Part shown: in pieces, positions 1 to 7,568 of the stretch | Layout of the letters: every line of letters starts with the position of its first letter | How positions within the stretch are numbered: the first letter of the stretch is position 1 | Assembly (NCBI RefSeq): GCF_030695065.1 | Contig: NZ_JAUYTR010000023.1 | Location: 558,001-622,000, forward strand | Origin: Sediminibacterium sp. | GTDB taxonomy: Bacteria > Bacteroidota > Bacteroidia > Chitinophagales > Chitinophagaceae | Direction of reading: 5' to 3' | DNA length: 64,000 nucleotides | The notes under the pieces: model-generated | Database searches by the model: none | Seen by the model: the letters and a program-made list of their open reading frames with translations, nothing else | What the model was told of the DNA's origin: nothing | Program-made: the position numbers and the translations under genes

Positions 1-1
1 A

Positions 2-217
2 ACTAAGAAAGATCCACATCGCGAAAATTTAAAAGACGATTACAATAGAGTAGCCCAACGTGCATTGGAAGAAAAAAAGAACTCAACTTTAGAAAAGTGG
101 TTTAAAGAACATATACCTACTTATTACATCTTAATTGATAATGAGTTCACCAAGTGTCCGGAATTGGCACAATGGAAAGAAGCCGCTGTTAGCGCTGCTG
201 AGGGAAGAAAGCAGTAA
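2..217 (+). CDS. SurA/PpiC-like peptidylprolyl isomerase, C-terminal fragment
   Basis: This is the last 71 codons of a gene that begins before the window. The reading frame opens at base 2 and stops with TAA at 215-217. The tail is charged and carries a KWFKEHIPTYYI stretch followed by a cysteine and W-K pattern, which I recognise from the C-terminal end of Bacteroidota periplasmic SurA-type peptidylprolyl isomerases. These assist outer-membrane protein folding. No catalytic PpiC domain is inside the window, so the call rests on the tail alone. A strong intrinsic terminator follows 22 bases after the stop. Confidence 0.6.
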   Translation, partial: TKKDPHRENLKDDYNRVAQRALEEKKNSTLEKWFKEHIPTYYILIDNEFTKCPELAQWKEAAVSAAEGRKQ

Positions 218-238
218 TTTAATAAAGTATTGAAAATC

Positions 239-278
239 AACCATTAAGACAGTTAAAGCTGCGCTTAATGGTTTTTTT
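239..278 (+). terminator. Intrinsic terminator after the isomerase gene
   Basis: An inverted repeat, CCATTAAG at 241-248 and CTTAATGG at 264-271, is followed directly by seven T (272-278). It ends transcription of the upstream gene and isolates the MarR promoter that follows. Confidence 0.8.
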
Positions 279-309
279 ATGCAAATTTTTGCCCAAGAGG
301 AAAATTTAT

Positions 310-341
310 TTGGAATATACATGTATGTACATGTATATTTG
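310..341 (+). promoter_or_regulatory. Promoter of the MarR gene (TTG-21-TAtaTTTG)
   Basis: A TTG at 310-312 and an exact Bacteroidota -7 box TATATTTG at 334-341 are separated by 21 bases, which fits the primary sigma factor of this phylum. The predicted RNA start lies near 345-348, practically at the GTG start codon proposed for the MarR gene, so the transcript would be leaderless or the true start would be the ATG at 391. Confidence 0.6.
315..338. promoter_or_regulatory. Palindromic operator, probably for the MarR protein
   Basis: A perfect inverted repeat has 11-bp arms ATATACATGTA (315-325) and TACATGTATAT (328-338) around TG. It fills the space between the -33 and -7 elements, where a bound repressor would block polymerase. 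Its position directly before a MarR gene suggests autoregulation; binding itself is inferred. Confidence 0.6.
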
Positions 342-345
342 CATT

Positions 346-804
346 GTGAAATTAGAACAAGCCATACAAAGCAATAAATTCAAGAACGAAATGCATAAAG
401 CAAGTTTGAATATTTTGTATACTGCTTGGTGGTTGAAGACGCAAATGAGTAAGGTATTAAAAGAATTTGGGTTAACACACGAGCAATACAATGTTTTACG
501 AATATTGAAGGGAAAGTATCCAGAACAGCTATGTGTAAAAGATATTAGCTGTAGGATGATTGAGAAAAGCTCTAATGTTCCAAGAATTATTGATCGTTTG
601 GTAATAAAAAAATTGGTTAAAAGAGCAGATTCTCCTACAGATAAAAGAGAAACAGTTATCACATTAACCCAGGCAGGTTTAGCTGTTTTAGCTGCATCAA
701 CAGAAAGCGTAAATCAGCTGATGGATGAAATGGTAAGAATGGAAAATAGGGAAGCAGAGCAATTGAATGTATTGTTAGAACGCTTAAGGGGAGCTGAAGT
801 ATAG
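346..804 (+). CDS. MarR family transcriptional regulator
   Basis: A winged-helix regulator of 152 residues. The MarR pattern is visible: a dimerisation helix with WWLKTQMSKVLKEFGLTHEQY, a recognition helix around SSNVPRIIDRL, and the wing RADSPTDKRETVITLT. MarR proteins are dimers that usually repress and are released by small ligands or thiol oxidation. I place the start at the GTG at 346 because it aligns with the first residue of the second MarR protein of this window (complement 61891-62343). The frame stays open upstream to an ATG at 268, but that extension would run through the promoter, and ATG 391 is another option. The downstream pirin/YceI/FMN reductase run is its likely target. Confidence 0.85.
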   Translation: MKLEQAIQSNKFKNEMHKASLNILYTAWWLKTQMSKVLKEFGLTHEQYNVLRILKGKYPEQLCVKDISCRMIEKSSNVPRIIDRLVIKKLVKRADSPTDKRETVITLTQAGLAVLAASTESVNQLMDEMVRMENREAEQLNVLLERLRGAEV

Positions 805-810
805 TTTTTT

Positions 811-846
811 TTAAATAAATAGATGTATATACACTTAAATAAATAG
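811..846. repeat. Twin 12-bp direct repeats around a palindrome upstream of the pirin operon
   Basis: TTAAATAAATAG occurs at 811-822 and again at 835-846. Between the copies sits the perfect palindrome TGTATATACA (824-833), which shares the ATATACA core with the operator at 315-338. The block fills the 44-base gap between the MarR gene and the first pirin gene, so it is a plausible second MarR site. Confidence 0.5.
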
Positions 847-848
847 TC

Positions 849-1568
849 ATGAAAACAGTATTACACAAAGGAAACACAAGAGGTCATAACAGTTTTGGCT
901 GGTTGAACAGCTTCCATAGTTTTAGTTTTGGCCACTACTATAATCCTGAAAGAATGCATTTTGGTGCATTAAGGGTTTTGAATGATGATACGGTTGCTGC
1001 AGGCATGGGTTTTGGTAAACACCCTCACGACAACATGGAAATTGTATCAATTCCCCTATCTGGAGATTTACATCACCAAGATAGTACTGGTAGAAACGAG
1101 ATTATTCGTCAACATGATGTACAAATCATGAGTGCGGGTAGTGGAATTGCGCATAGTGAAATGAATGCAAATAAAGATCAGCAAGTAAAGTTTTTGCAAA
1201 TATGGGTTATGCCAAAAGAATTAAATATCACTCCAAGATATGAGCAAAAGTCTTTCAAACCAGCTGATAGAACCAATCAAATTTTGACAGTTGTTGCACC
1301 TGATAATAAAGATGCAGTTTGGATTAACCAAGACGCTTGGTTTTCGTTGGCCAATTTTGATCAAGGTAAAACTGCCGAATACATTCTTCGAAACAACAAA
1401 AATGGCGTTTATGTATTTGTGATTGGAGGAGATGCAACCATTAATGGAGTAGCATTGAATGAGCGGGATGGATTAGGTATTGCAGAAACAGAAACACTTA
1501 GTATCGAAGCAAATACTCAGACTGAATTATTATTAATTGAAGTTCCTATGAACATTAATGAAGCTTAG
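849..1568 (+). CDS. Pirin family bicupin protein (YhhW/quercetinase type)
   Basis: A 239-residue bicupin. The N-terminal cupin has the pirin metal ligands in order: H58 and H60 (in GKHPHDN), H102 and E104 (in GIAHSE), which in YhhW-type pirins hold Fe or a similar metal; some members cleave quercetin. The C-terminal cupin lacks these ligands, as is normal for the family. The length matches E. coli YhhW closely. It is the first gene of a run with a second pirin, YceI and an FMN reductase, set 44 bases after a MarR gene. The physiological substrate is not evident; a redox or electrophile stress role is inference from the neighbours. Confidence 0.9.
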   Translation: MKTVLHKGNTRGHNSFGWLNSFHSFSFGHYYNPERMHFGALRVLNDDTVAAGMGFGKHPHDNMEIVSIPLSGDLHHQDSTGRNEIIRQHDVQIMSAGSGIAHSEMNANKDQQVKFLQIWVMPKELNITPRYEQKSFKPADRTNQILTVVAPDNKDAVWINQDAWFSLANFDQGKTAEYILRNNKNGVYVFVIGGDATINGVALNERDGLGIAETETLSIEANTQTELLLIEVPMNINEA

Positions 1569-1569
1569 T

Positions 1570-2439
1570 ATGAAAACAAGAACCATTGAAACAATCGCTT
1601 ACGGACAACCCATGGACATGGGTGGATTTCCAATTCGTCAGGCATTGCCTTCGGCTAAAGCAGATATGTTGGATCCTTTTTTACTATTACATCACGCGAA
1701 TATTAAAGTAGCACAGCATGTAGACGTTAAAAATGCAGGTGTAGGTCCGCATCCTCATCGTGGATTTTCTCCTGTTACATTTATTTTTAAAGGGGGCGTG
1801 CACCATCGCGATAGTAGAGGAAATAGTCATATTGTTTATGAAGGGGGTACACAATGGATGAATGCTGGTATGGGTGTTATTCATAGTGAAAGACCGCCTG
1901 AAAATATTCATGAATTGGGTAGTACACAAGAATTGATTCAACTATGGATTAATACGCCTGCTGCCAATAAAATGGATGCACCTGCTTATATACCAGTAAC
2001 CAAAGAAGATACGCCTGTTATTCATTCTACCGATGGATTAACGAGTATACAGGTAGTTGCGGGAGAGCTAAATGGGGTAAAAGGAGCCATTGTTCCTCAA
2101 ACACCTATTAATATGTTCACCATTCATATTAAAAAAGGGGGTACTTATTTTATTCCTTTTGCTGCAACACATAATGCGTTTATTTATGCATTAGAAGGAA
2201 ATATCAGTATAAATGAACAAGAAGAGTTGCCTGCATTTTATATGGCTTCCTTTAATAAAGATGGAGAAGGGGTTCAAATAACTGCAGCAGTAGACAGTAT
2301 TTTATTAATGGGAACGGGAGAGCCTTTGAATGAACCAGTTGTATCTCATGGTCCTTTCGTAATGAATAATCAAACCCAATTACTGGAAGCTTTTAGAGAT
2401 TATCAAATGGGTAAGATGGGTGTTCTAATTGAAGAGTAA
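1570..2439 (+). CDS. Pirin family protein (long form)
   Basis: A second pirin, about 289 residues, the size of classical pirin. With the start at 1570 the ligands are H61 and H63 (GPHPHRG), H105 and E107 (GVIHSE), so the metal site in the first cupin is intact. ATG 1570 lies one base after the stop of the previous pirin; an in-frame ATG at 1558 would overlap it by 11 bases and add four residues. I prefer 1570 because MKTRTIE resembles the usual pirin start. The two pirins belong to different subfamilies, so this is not a recent tandem duplication. Translation is probably coupled. Confidence 0.9.
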   Translation: MKTRTIETIAYGQPMDMGGFPIRQALPSAKADMLDPFLLLHHANIKVAQHVDVKNAGVGPHPHRGFSPVTFIFKGGVHHRDSRGNSHIVYEGGTQWMNAGMGVIHSERPPENIHELGSTQELIQLWINTPAANKMDAPAYIPVTKEDTPVIHSTDGLTSIQVVAGELNGVKGAIVPQTPINMFTIHIKKGGTYFIPFAATHNAFIYALEGNISINEQEELPAFYMASFNKDGEGVQITAAVDSILLMGTGEPLNEPVVSHGPFVMNNQTQLLEAFRDYQMGKMGVLIEE

Positions 2440-2481
2440 AATTTCTTAAACAATCATATCATAAATCAAAAAATCACAAAA

Positions 2482-3009
2482 ATGGCAACTTACAAAATTG
2501 ACCCAATGCACAGTGAAATCACTTTTAAAGTGAAGCACTTAATGATTACAAACGTAACTGGTAGCTTTCAACAATTTGATGCTACTTTAGAAGCAGATGC
2601 TGAAGATTTTAGCGATGCTAAAATTAGCTTTGAAGCTGCTATAGACAGCATTTCAACCAACAATGAGCAAAGAGATACCCACCTAAAAAGTGATGATTTT
2701 TTTGCTGCAGCTACCCATCCTAAACTAAGCTTTGTATCTACTTCATTTACCCATAAATCTGGTTCTGAGTACGCGCTTAAAGGAGATTTGACCATTAAGG
2801 GTAATACCAAACCAGTAGAATTAGCCGTAGATTTTGGTGGAAGAATGACCGATTTTTATGGTCAGGATAAAGCTGGTTTTGAAATTACTGGTAAGATTAA
2901 TCGCAGTGAGTTTGGCTTAACATGGAGTGCAGTAACTGAAGCTGGTGGTGTTGTAGTGAGCGATGAAATCAAATTAAATATGGCTGTACAAATGGTAAAG
3001 CAACCATAA
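2482..3009 (+). CDS. YceI family polyisoprenoid-binding-like protein, cytoplasmic form
   Basis: 175 residues that cover a whole YceI lipocalin-like barrel. It opens with the family motif YKIDPMHSEITFKVKHL and later shows the strand pattern GDLTIKGNTKPV and GFEITGKINRSEFGL. Many YceI proteins are periplasmic and bind isoprenoid chains such as quinones; this one has no signal peptide, so it should stay in the cytoplasm. It sits between two pirins and an NAD(P)H-dependent FMN reductase with gaps of 42-44 bases. A role with lipophilic quinones is inference from fold and context. Confidence 0.9.
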   Translation: MATYKIDPMHSEITFKVKHLMITNVTGSFQQFDATLEADAEDFSDAKISFEAAIDSISTNNEQRDTHLKSDDFFAAATHPKLSFVSTSFTHKSGSEYALKGDLTIKGNTKPVELAVDFGGRMTDFYGQDKAGFEITGKINRSEFGLTWSAVTEAGGVVVSDEIKLNMAVQMVKQP

Positions 3010-3053
3010 ATAGGCTTGATTGAACCCAATCGCCAATTAATCGTTATAAGTAT

Positions 3054-3629
3054 ATGCAAATAGAAATTATTACTGGAAGCCCTAGAAAAGATAGCGTTAC
3101 GTACAGAGTTGCGTTGCATTTACAGGCTGCTTTACGCGAGCACACCGATCATATAGTAGGAATAATTGATGTAAGAGAGTGGAACCTGCCTTTATTGCAA
3201 AATGTGTTTTCTTCGGTGGATCAAACACCAGAAGCCTATAAACCACTTACAAAAAGAATGTTTGCCGCAAATGCGTTTATTTTGGTAACCCCAGAATACA
3301 ACGGCAGCTATGCTCCCGCCCTACAAAACCTTTTAGACCATTTCCCTAAACAAGCTAGGAAAGCGTTTGGTATTGTAACTGCTTCTGTTGGCGCAATGGG
3401 TGGCATGCGTGCCTCTCAACAAATGTTGTTACTAGTTGCAGGGCTTTTTGGTATTGCTTCGCCTAATATGCTTATTATTCCTCAGGTTGATAAAAAATTT
3501 GACGGAAACGGTCAATTGTTGGATCTGGGTTTTAAACCTGCCATCGACAATTTTACCAAGGAATTGCTTTGGTTGGCAGGTAATCTTCAACCAGAGTCGG
3601 TTGCCGAAAAACGGACTGTATATAATTAA
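3054..3629 (+). CDS. NADPH-dependent FMN reductase family protein
   Basis: 191 residues with a flavodoxin-like fold. The FMN phosphate loop GSPRKDS is at residues 8-14, the VTPEYNGSYAPALQNLLDH segment is the typical second FMN contact and dimer region, and ASVGAMGGMRA follows. Members reduce FMN, quinones, azo compounds or chromate with NAD(P)H. It is the last gene of the MarR-linked run and is followed by a terminator at 3641-3672. Together with two pirins and YceI it suggests an oxidative or quinone stress module, which is inference. Confidence 0.88.
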   Translation: MQIEIITGSPRKDSVTYRVALHLQAALREHTDHIVGIIDVREWNLPLLQNVFSSVDQTPEAYKPLTKRMFAANAFILVTPEYNGSYAPALQNLLDHFPKQARKAFGIVTASVGAMGGMRASQQMLLLVAGLFGIASPNMLIIPQVDKKFDGNGQLLDLGFKPAIDNFTKELLWLAGNLQPESVAEKRTVYN

Positions 3630-3640
3630 TTTTTAAAAGG

Positions 3641-3672
3641 GTGGCGGAGTTGTAACTTCGCCATTCCTTTTT
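3641..3672 (+). terminator. Intrinsic terminator of the pirin operon
   Basis: A stem GGCGGAGT (3643-3650) and ACTTCGCC (3655-3662), with one G-U pair, encloses TGTA. After ATTCC comes a run of five T (3668-3672). It separates the pirin run from purF. Confidence 0.7.
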
Positions 3673-3682
3673 ATATAGCACC

Positions 3683-5530
3683 ATGAGCGATGAAATAAAA
3701 CACGAATGTGGCCTGGCTTACATTCGTTTACGCAAGCCCTTCTCTTATTACCTCCAAAAACATGGAACGGTAACTTACGGCTTAAATAAGCTGTACCTTT
3801 TAATGGAAAAGCAACATAACCGAGGTCAGGATGGCGCAGGTTTGGCAATGGTAAAATTGAATATTGAACCAGGTAATCCTTACTTGCATAGAATGCGCAG
3901 TAATGCTCCCCAGCCCATTGCCGATTTGTTTTTTAAGATTGGTCAGGAAATTCAAGAGTTAGAAAAATACCAACCAGATATTAAACAGCATCCTGGTTTA
4001 ATGAAAGGCCACCTTCCCTTCTTAGGTGAGCTATTATTAGGACATCTGCGTTATGGAACACAAGGAAAAAACAATGTAGAATTTTGTCATCCTTTTATTA
4101 AGAGAGATTTAATGCCAGGTAAAAATCTTGCCTTAGCAGGAAATTTTAACCTGGTAAATACCGATGAGTTATTTGATCAGATAGGAGTAAATCCTGGGGA
4201 CTTTCAAAAGCAAAGTGATTTAGCTGCAATGATGGAAGTGGTTCACCACTATTTGGTAAAAGAAGATGAGACTAATCCAAATAATGCCAATATTGCTAGC
4301 GTCTTAAAAAACGCCACACCCATTTTTGATGGTGGTTATACTATTGGAGGTTTATTAGGGAATGGGCACAGTTTTGTTATGCGTGATGCACATGGTATTA
4401 GGCCTGCTTATTATTATATTAATGATGAAGTAATTGTTGCTGCCAGCGAAAGAGCAGCCATAAGAACCACTTTTAATGTGGGTGAAAATGAAGTACAAGA
4501 ATTAATGCCTGGTACTGCATTAATTGTAGATGATTTAGGGAACTATAGAATAGAGAAAATTCTAGAACCTAAAGAAAGAAGAGCCTGCTCTTTTGAACGT
4601 ATTTATTTTTCTAGAGGTAGCGATGAAAAAATTTATAGAGAAAGAATTGCATTGGGTCATCATTTAAGTGAAACTGTGTTAGAACGAATTTCTTACGATT
4701 TAAAAAATACCATCTTCTCTTATATACCGAACACTGCCGAAGTGGCGTTTTATGGCTTGGTGAAGGGGATGGAAGAATACCTCAATAAAATAAAAGTAGA
4801 ACGTATACTTAGTTGGGGTAATGATTTTACACCCGACAAGTTAGAAGAAATGGTGAATAGGAAAATTCGCCAAGAAAAAATTGCGATTAAAGATGTTAAG
4901 CTAAGAACTTTCATTACTGAAGATGCCAACCGAAATGAAATGGTACAACACGTGTACGATATCACTTATGGCACAGTTCGTAATAATGAAGATACTTTAG
5001 TAGTAATTGATGATAGTATTGTAAGAGGAACTACTTTAAAAGAAAGCATTATCAGAATGCTTTCAAGATTAAACCCAAAAAAAATAATTGTTGTTTCTTC
5101 TGCTCCTCAAATTAGATACCCAGACTGTTATGGGATTGATATGAGTAAGCTTGGAGACTTCATTGCATTTAGAGCGGCTATTGCATTGCTAAAAGAGCGT
5201 AATATGGAAGATGTGCTAGATCAGGTACGCGACCAAATTATTGCGCTTGAAAAGTCTGGTAATTTACACAAAGAGAATGTAGTTAGACAAATATATAAGC
5301 CATTTACTACACTAGAAATTTCAGATAAAATTGCACAGTTAATTACTCCTGAAGGCGTAAAAGTACCAGTTGAAGTAATTTATCAAACCATTGAAGACTT
5401 ACACGAGTGCTGCCCTACTAATACCGGTGATTGGTATTTCACTGGCAATTATCCTACACCTGGTGGTAATAAAGTGGTTAATAAAGCATTCTTGAACTAC
5501 TTGAGTGGTAAAAACGTGAGAGGTTATTAA
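3683..5530 (+). CDS. Amidophosphoribosyltransferase, long Bacteroidota type
   Basis: 615 residues, against about 500 for classical PurF. The class II glutamine amidotransferase nucleophile is C9 (KHECGLAYI), so an eight-residue propeptide would be removed. The PRPP loop VVIDDSIVRGTT is intact. The reaction is PRPP plus glutamine to phosphoribosylamine, the first purine step. Four cysteines, C302, C482, C576 and C577, fall near the Fe-S ligand regions of Bacillus PurF, but the last two are adjacent instead of spaced CxxC. Bacteroidota often carry this long form next to a classical PurF elsewhere. It may be a paralogue with a shifted role. It is monocistronic and ends directly against the convergent LuxR-type gene. 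Confidence 0.85.
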   Translation: MSDEIKHECGLAYIRLRKPFSYYLQKHGTVTYGLNKLYLLMEKQHNRGQDGAGLAMVKLNIEPGNPYLHRMRSNAPQPIADLFFKIGQEIQELEKYQPDIKQHPGLMKGHLPFLGELLLGHLRYGTQGKNNVEFCHPFIKRDLMPGKNLALAGNFNLVNTDELFDQIGVNPGDFQKQSDLAAMMEVVHHYLVKEDETNPNNANIASVLKNATPIFDGGYTIGGLLGNGHSFVMRDAHGIRPAYYYINDEVIVAASERAAIRTTFNVGENEVQELMPGTALIVDDLGNYRIEKILEPKERRACSFERIYFSRGSDEKIYRERIALGHHLSETVLERISYDLKNTIFSYIPNTAEVAFYGLVKGMEEYLNKIKVERILSWGNDFTPDKLEEMVNRKIRQEKIAIKDVKLRTFITEDANRNEMVQHVYDITYGTVRNNEDTLVVIDDSIVRGTTLKESIIRMLSRLNPKKIIVVSSAPQIRYPDCYGIDMSKLGDFIAFRAAIALLKERNMEDVLDQVRDQIIALEKSGNLHKENVVRQIYKPFTTLEISDKIAQLITPEGVKVPVEVIYQTIEDLHECCPTNTGDWYFTGNYPTPGGNKVVNKAFLNYLSGKNVRGY

Positions 5531-6271
5531 TTAAGGAAGTATATGATTCTCGTATGCGAAACTTACTAAGTGCGTTAGATTTTTTACATTGAATCTTTTG
5601 TACAAGGGCTGTATTCTTTTTTCAATAGCAGATGCTGATACGCCCAATTCATCTGCTATCTCTTTAAAGGAATAGCCTTTAGCAACATATACTAAAGCCT
5701 GTTTTTCTTTACCCGAAATGGTCAAAAATTTTTGAACAGCTTTATTAATTACCTTTTCAAAGGCTTCTTTGTCTGGCCCATGCACATCATAGCGCATGAC
5801 TAAACCAAAATGTAGATTTTGATTTACCCTGAATCGACCAATTACTTCATTAACCAACCCTTCTTCATCTACTGATAAAATTCCAATTTTTACTTCCATT
5901 GGAACCATCGTTCCATTTTTGTGAATTTTTTTTATTTCAACAGAAAAGCTGTAATTTTTTATTCCTGTTTTTCTACTTAAAATGAATTCAATTGTTTTAG
6001 CATTGATTTCATTTGAAAAAGAGGCATAGCTTGGATCGGTCTGTTTAATAATGGTTTGAAGGGTTATTTCATCGTCTTTAAAACCCAGTGTTTCTTCCCA
6101 TCCGTCTGCATATATCAGTTTCTTTTCTTTGAAAGAATAAATATAAATGGATTCATCTGGAAAACGGAGCAAACTTCTTTTATACTGTTTATATAAACTG
6201 CTTTCTGAATCAGCAGGCAAGTCGGTCACAATAGTTGAATCTATTTCAGACGGCTTATTGAATTTGTTCAT
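5531..6271 (-). CDS. PAS domain LuxR-type transcriptional regulator
   Basis: 246 residues in two parts. Residues about 35-155 form a PAS-like sensor with the pattern ADGWEETLGFKDDEI and a later EVIGRFR strand. Residues about 183-246 are a LuxR/GerE helix-turn-helix: SGKEKQALVYVAKGYSFKEIADELGVS, then SAIEKRIQPLYKRF. No receiver domain is present, so the signal is probably a ligand or protein partner of the PAS domain. Its stop codon directly abuts the purF stop on the other strand, without any room for a terminator. Target genes are not evident. Confidence 0.85.
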   Translation of the reverse strand: MNKFNKPSEIDSTIVTDLPADSESSLYKQYKRSLLRFPDESIYIYSFKEKKLIYADGWEETLGFKDDEITLQTIIKQTDPSYASFSNEINAKTIEFILSRKTGIKNYSFSVEIKKIHKNGTMVPMEVKIGILSVDEEGLVNEVIGRFRVNQNLHFGLVMRYDVHGPDKEAFEKVINKAVQKFLTISGKEKQALVYVAKGYSFKEIADELGVSASAIEKRIQPLYKRFNVKNLTHLVSFAYENHILP

Positions 6272-6305
6272 ACCCCAATATAATAAAAACTGAGTAATTA
6301 CACAG

Positions 6306-6336
6306 TTGTTGTGTGTGCCCTATTGAGCTAAATTTG
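6306..6336 (+). promoter_or_regulatory. Promoter for a candidate small RNA
   Basis: TTG at 6306-6308 and an exact -7 box TAAATTTG at 6329-6336 are 20 bases apart. They point rightward, while both flanking genes run leftward, so this promoter does not serve a known coding gene. The predicted RNA start, near 6340, falls at the foot of a stem-loop. Confidence 0.5.
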
Positions 6337-6339
6337 CAT

Positions 6340-6402
6340 TAATTAGCTATCGGGGGGTAGTTAATTTTAAGGTCACAATCCGAAAGGGATGTGGCCTTTT
6401 TT
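6340..6402 (+). ncRNA. Candidate small RNA with a G6 loop and terminator
   Basis: About 62 bases between the promoter at 6306-6336 and a T-run at 6397-6402. The first hairpin pairs 6341-6349 with 6358-6366 (nine pairs, one G-U) and exposes the loop TCGGGGGG. The second pairs 6371-6381 with 6386-6396 (one mismatch, two G-U) around a GAAA tetraloop and is followed by six T, so it would end the RNA. No known family is recognised. The second hairpin might instead only terminate the leftward FabH-like gene, though its T-run is on the plus strand. Confidence 0.4.
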
Positions 6403-7477
6403 ATACCCTATAACAGATGGCGTTGATATTCATTCCAGCGCCAACAGAGGCAAACATTACAATATCTCCAGACGCTAACTGATGATTGCTCAATTCTCCT
6501 CTTTTTACTAAATCGTATAAAGTAGGGATGGTTGCAACAGAACTATTCCCTAATTTATGTATGCTCATTGGCATGATATTTACTGGAACTTCTTTAATTC
6601 CGTACAATTTAAAAAGTGCTTTAATAAAACCTTCATCCATTTTTTCATTGGCCTGGTGTAGGAAAAACTTTTTTACTACTGTTACGTCTACTCCGCTTTT
6701 TTCTAAACAGGCTTTCATTGCAAGTGGTACATTTTTAATTGCATATTCGTACACTTTTCTGCCTTTCATTTTTATATATCTAACCGCTGGGTCTGCATTG
6801 GGTAAATAAGACTTACCCATTGTAATATATTTTAACTCATCATTACAATGACTTTGCATACTGCAGGCAATGATACCTGAATCTGTTTCGTCTCCTTCTA
6901 CTCCTTCAATTATAGTAGCGCCAGCACCATCACTAAAAATCATGCTGTCTCTATCATAATGGTCAATTACTCTGCTTAGTGTTTCTGTTCCAATAACTAA
7001 ACATCTTTTAGCTAAGCCAGCTTTAATAAACGCATCTGCTTGCGTAACCCCTAAAATCCATCCAGGACAACCAAACAATACATCGTATGCAACACAGTTG
7101 GGGTTAATTATTCCTAATGCATGCTTAATATGTGATGCCAATGAAGGAACTGCATCTGATTGGATAGTATTTTTTAGAACATTTCCAAAGTTATGTGCAA
7201 CAATAATTTGGTCGATGGTTTCATGATCTATTCCGGCATCTTCAATTGCATGTTTAGCTGCAATTGCCCCCATATCACATGCAGTAAACTCATTCCCTGC
7301 ATACCTTCGTTCTTCTATGCCAGTAATGTCTTTAAACTTCTCAACAATTTCCGAAGAAGCTGTAGCTATTTTAACATGATCTTCTCCATAAAAGTCTTGA
7401 GCTGCAAAATCTTTGTTGGTTTTAATATGTGGTGGAATATAGCTACCTGTTCCTGTGATAACTGTTCGTATTGCCAT
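6401..7477 (-). CDS. 3-oxoacyl-ACP synthase III family protein (FabH-like)
   Basis: 358 residues of thiolase fold. The FabH triad is present: C137 (FGCPGW), H274 (FLHQANEKM) and N311 (LGNSSVAT). Such enzymes condense an acyl-CoA with malonyl-ACP to start fatty acid synthesis, or serve as specialised ketosynthases. The sequence is more divergent from housekeeping FabH than expected and about 30 residues longer, and no fab or acp genes lie nearby, so a specialised role is possible. It has its own promoter (-7 box at 7502-7509) and leader of about 20 bases. Confidence 0.85.
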   Translation of the reverse strand: MAIRTVITGTGSYIPPHIKTNKDFAAQDFYGEDHVKIATASSEIVEKFKDITGIEERRYAGNEFTACDMGAIAAKHAIEDAGIDHETIDQIIVAHNFGNVLKNTIQSDAVPSLASHIKHALGIINPNCVAYDVLFGCPGWILGVTQADAFIKAGLAKRCLVIGTETLSRVIDHYDRDSMIFSDGAGATIIEGVEGDETDSGIIACSMQSHCNDELKYITMGKSYLPNADPAVRYIKMKGRKVYEYAIKNVPLAMKACLEKSGVDVTVVKKFFLHQANEKMDEGFIKALFKLYGIKEVPVNIMPMSIHKLGNSSVATIPTLYDLVKRGELSNHQLASGDIVMFASVGAGMNINAICYRV

Positions 7478-7501
7478 CGTTCAGTGTTTAAATGTTCTTC
7501 T

Positions 7502-7509
7502 CAAATGTA
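7502..7509 (-). promoter_or_regulatory. -7 promoter box of the FabH-like gene
   Basis: An exact TACATTTG on the minus strand, 24 bases before the ATG. A TTG at 7532-7534 (complement) lies 22 bases further upstream, inside the terminator of the preceding gene. Confidence 0.55.
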
Positions 7510-7517
7510 ATCATAAA

Positions 7518-7542
7518 TAAAAAAGGGATGGCAAGCCATCCC
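7518..7542 (-). terminator. Intrinsic terminator after the mannose-1-phosphate guanylyltransferase gene
   Basis: On the minus strand GGGATGGC and GCCATCCC form a perfect 8-bp repeat (7525-7532 with 7535-7542), followed by TTTTTTATTTA. It lies 27 bases past the stop codon. Confidence 0.85.
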
Positions 7543-7568
7543 CATTTAATTTTAAAGCTAACAACTGT

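Noticed and set aside
268..345. Longer MarR protein starting at ATG 268
   Set aside because: The extension runs through the T-run of a terminator, the promoter and the operator, and is absent from the paralogue.
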